Below are positions 5,655 to 5,951 of a stretch of 5,951 bases of DNA, piece after piece; the stretch's first letter is position 1; every line of letters begins with the position of its first letter. The notes below the pieces were generated by a model that was not told the DNA's origin, did no database searches, and saw nothing but the letters and a program-made list of their open reading frames with translations. The DNA is from Methanosphaera sp. GTDB taxonomy: Archaea > Methanobacteriota > Methanobacteria > Methanobacteriales > Methanobacteriaceae. Made by a program: the position numbers and the translations under genes. Location: positions 1 through 5,951 of the forward strand of contig JAFRMD010000154.1 in NCBI GenBank assembly GCA_017430835.1, in the 5' to 3' direction.

Positions 5655-5896
5655 AAAAAAATTTAATTTCAGCACATTTCAACAATAATTTGCCGTTAGT
5701 ATTTATAATGCCCTATTTTTATTGGATATTTAGTTTATATTTAGAAATAACACATATAATTCATAGTGAAAAAATAATTGTCACATACTTTCACAATAAT
5801 AACAATATTCTGGCTTTGTAGAAAACCTATACTGAAATGAAAAAAATATTTTTAAAACTCTTTTTTAAATAATTAAAATAGTAAAATACATAAATT
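5655..5896. other. AT-rich intergenic DNA without a recognisable gene
   Basis: About 240 bases with no ORF of useful length, no ribosome binding site and no RNA gene that I can see. A TTTTTTAAATAATTAAAATA stretch around 5861-5880 could be the TATA region of a promoter reading right, towards the palindrome at 5917-5937, or the U-tract (on the other strand) of a leftward gene beyond the window. An 11-codon ATG ORF at 5837 is too short to support. Confidence 0.5.
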
Positions 5897-5942
5897 TTAC
5901 ACTTGAAATTTACATGTTACACTTGAAGCAAGTGTAAACATG
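5897..5942. promoter_or_regulatory. Palindromic operator-like site with a third half-site
   Basis: TTACACTTG (5917-5925) and its exact inverse CAAGTGTAA (5929-5937) flank AAG, a perfect 9-3-9 palindrome. The same TTACACTTGAA also occurs in direct orientation at 5897-5907, exactly 20 bp upstream, about two helical turns. CATGT and ACATG extend the palindrome outward with one extra A on the right. It lies just downstream of a TATA-like stretch and ends 9 bases from the right edge; the ATG at 5940 runs into TAG after three codons, so it is not a gene start. The best reading is a binding site for a dimeric regulator controlling a gene to the right. The alternative is an RNA hairpin with a 3-nt loop, for example a terminator for a leftward gene. 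Confidence 0.5.
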
Positions 5943-5951
5943 ATTTTATAG

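Noticed and set aside
1380..5753. 15-base inverted match between 1380-1394 and 5739-5753, flanking the peptidase gene, as ends of a mobile element
   Set aside because: One AT-rich 15-mer match in 6 kb is not far from chance; there is no transposase and no target-site duplication is visible.
5837..5872. 11-codon ORF starting MKKIFLKLFF, resembling the start of a signal peptide
   Set aside because: Too short, no ribosome binding site, and typical of A/T homopolymer-rich spacer.

Overview
The window looks like archaeal DNA from a gut methanogen of the Methanobacteriaceae, most likely Methanosphaera or a close relative such as Methanobrevibacter. The grounds are very AT-rich intergenic DNA, strong GGAGGT ribosome binding sites, AT-rich TATA-like boxes, U-tract gene ends, and two large secreted Asn/Thr-rich 'adhesin-like' proteins full of N-x-S/T sequons. 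The genus is an inference from family resemblance; no marker gene is present.

Layout: (1) Positions 1-1268 hold the 3' part of a surface-protein gene cut off by the left edge. It encodes a heptad-repeat coiled-coil stalk (two nearly identical copies of a 189-bp period), a Thr/Pro linker, and three tandem Ig-like domains. (2) Positions 1269-2400 form a long AT-rich intergenic region. It holds a U-tract terminator, a run of inverted repeats at 1334-1589 that could be a small structured RNA with its own terminator, a further hairpin at 1702-1729, a doubtful small membrane-protein ORF on the minus strand, and a 23-codon ORF at 2134-2205 with an excellent ribosome binding site that reads as a signal peptide and then stops. 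(3) Positions 2401-5622 hold a complete 1073-residue secreted protein: signal peptide, Asp/Ser-rich linker, right-handed beta-helix, papain-family (C1) cysteine peptidase with the full catalytic set, lectin-like domain, and two Ig-like beta-sandwich modules. (4) Positions 5623-5951 are intergenic: a terminator, a stretch with nothing recognisable, and at the right edge a perfect 9-3-9 palindrome with an extra direct half-site 20 bp upstream, which looks like an operator for a gene beyond the window.

Both proteins fit a role at the cell surface: a glycosylated stalk with Ig domains, and a peptidase displayed on a beta-helix. They are separate transcription units with different codon and base composition, so they probably have different histories. 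The least expected signals are the lock-step spacing of glycosylation sequons with the structural repeat in both proteins, the orphan signal-peptide ORF, the hairpin cluster, and the edge palindrome.
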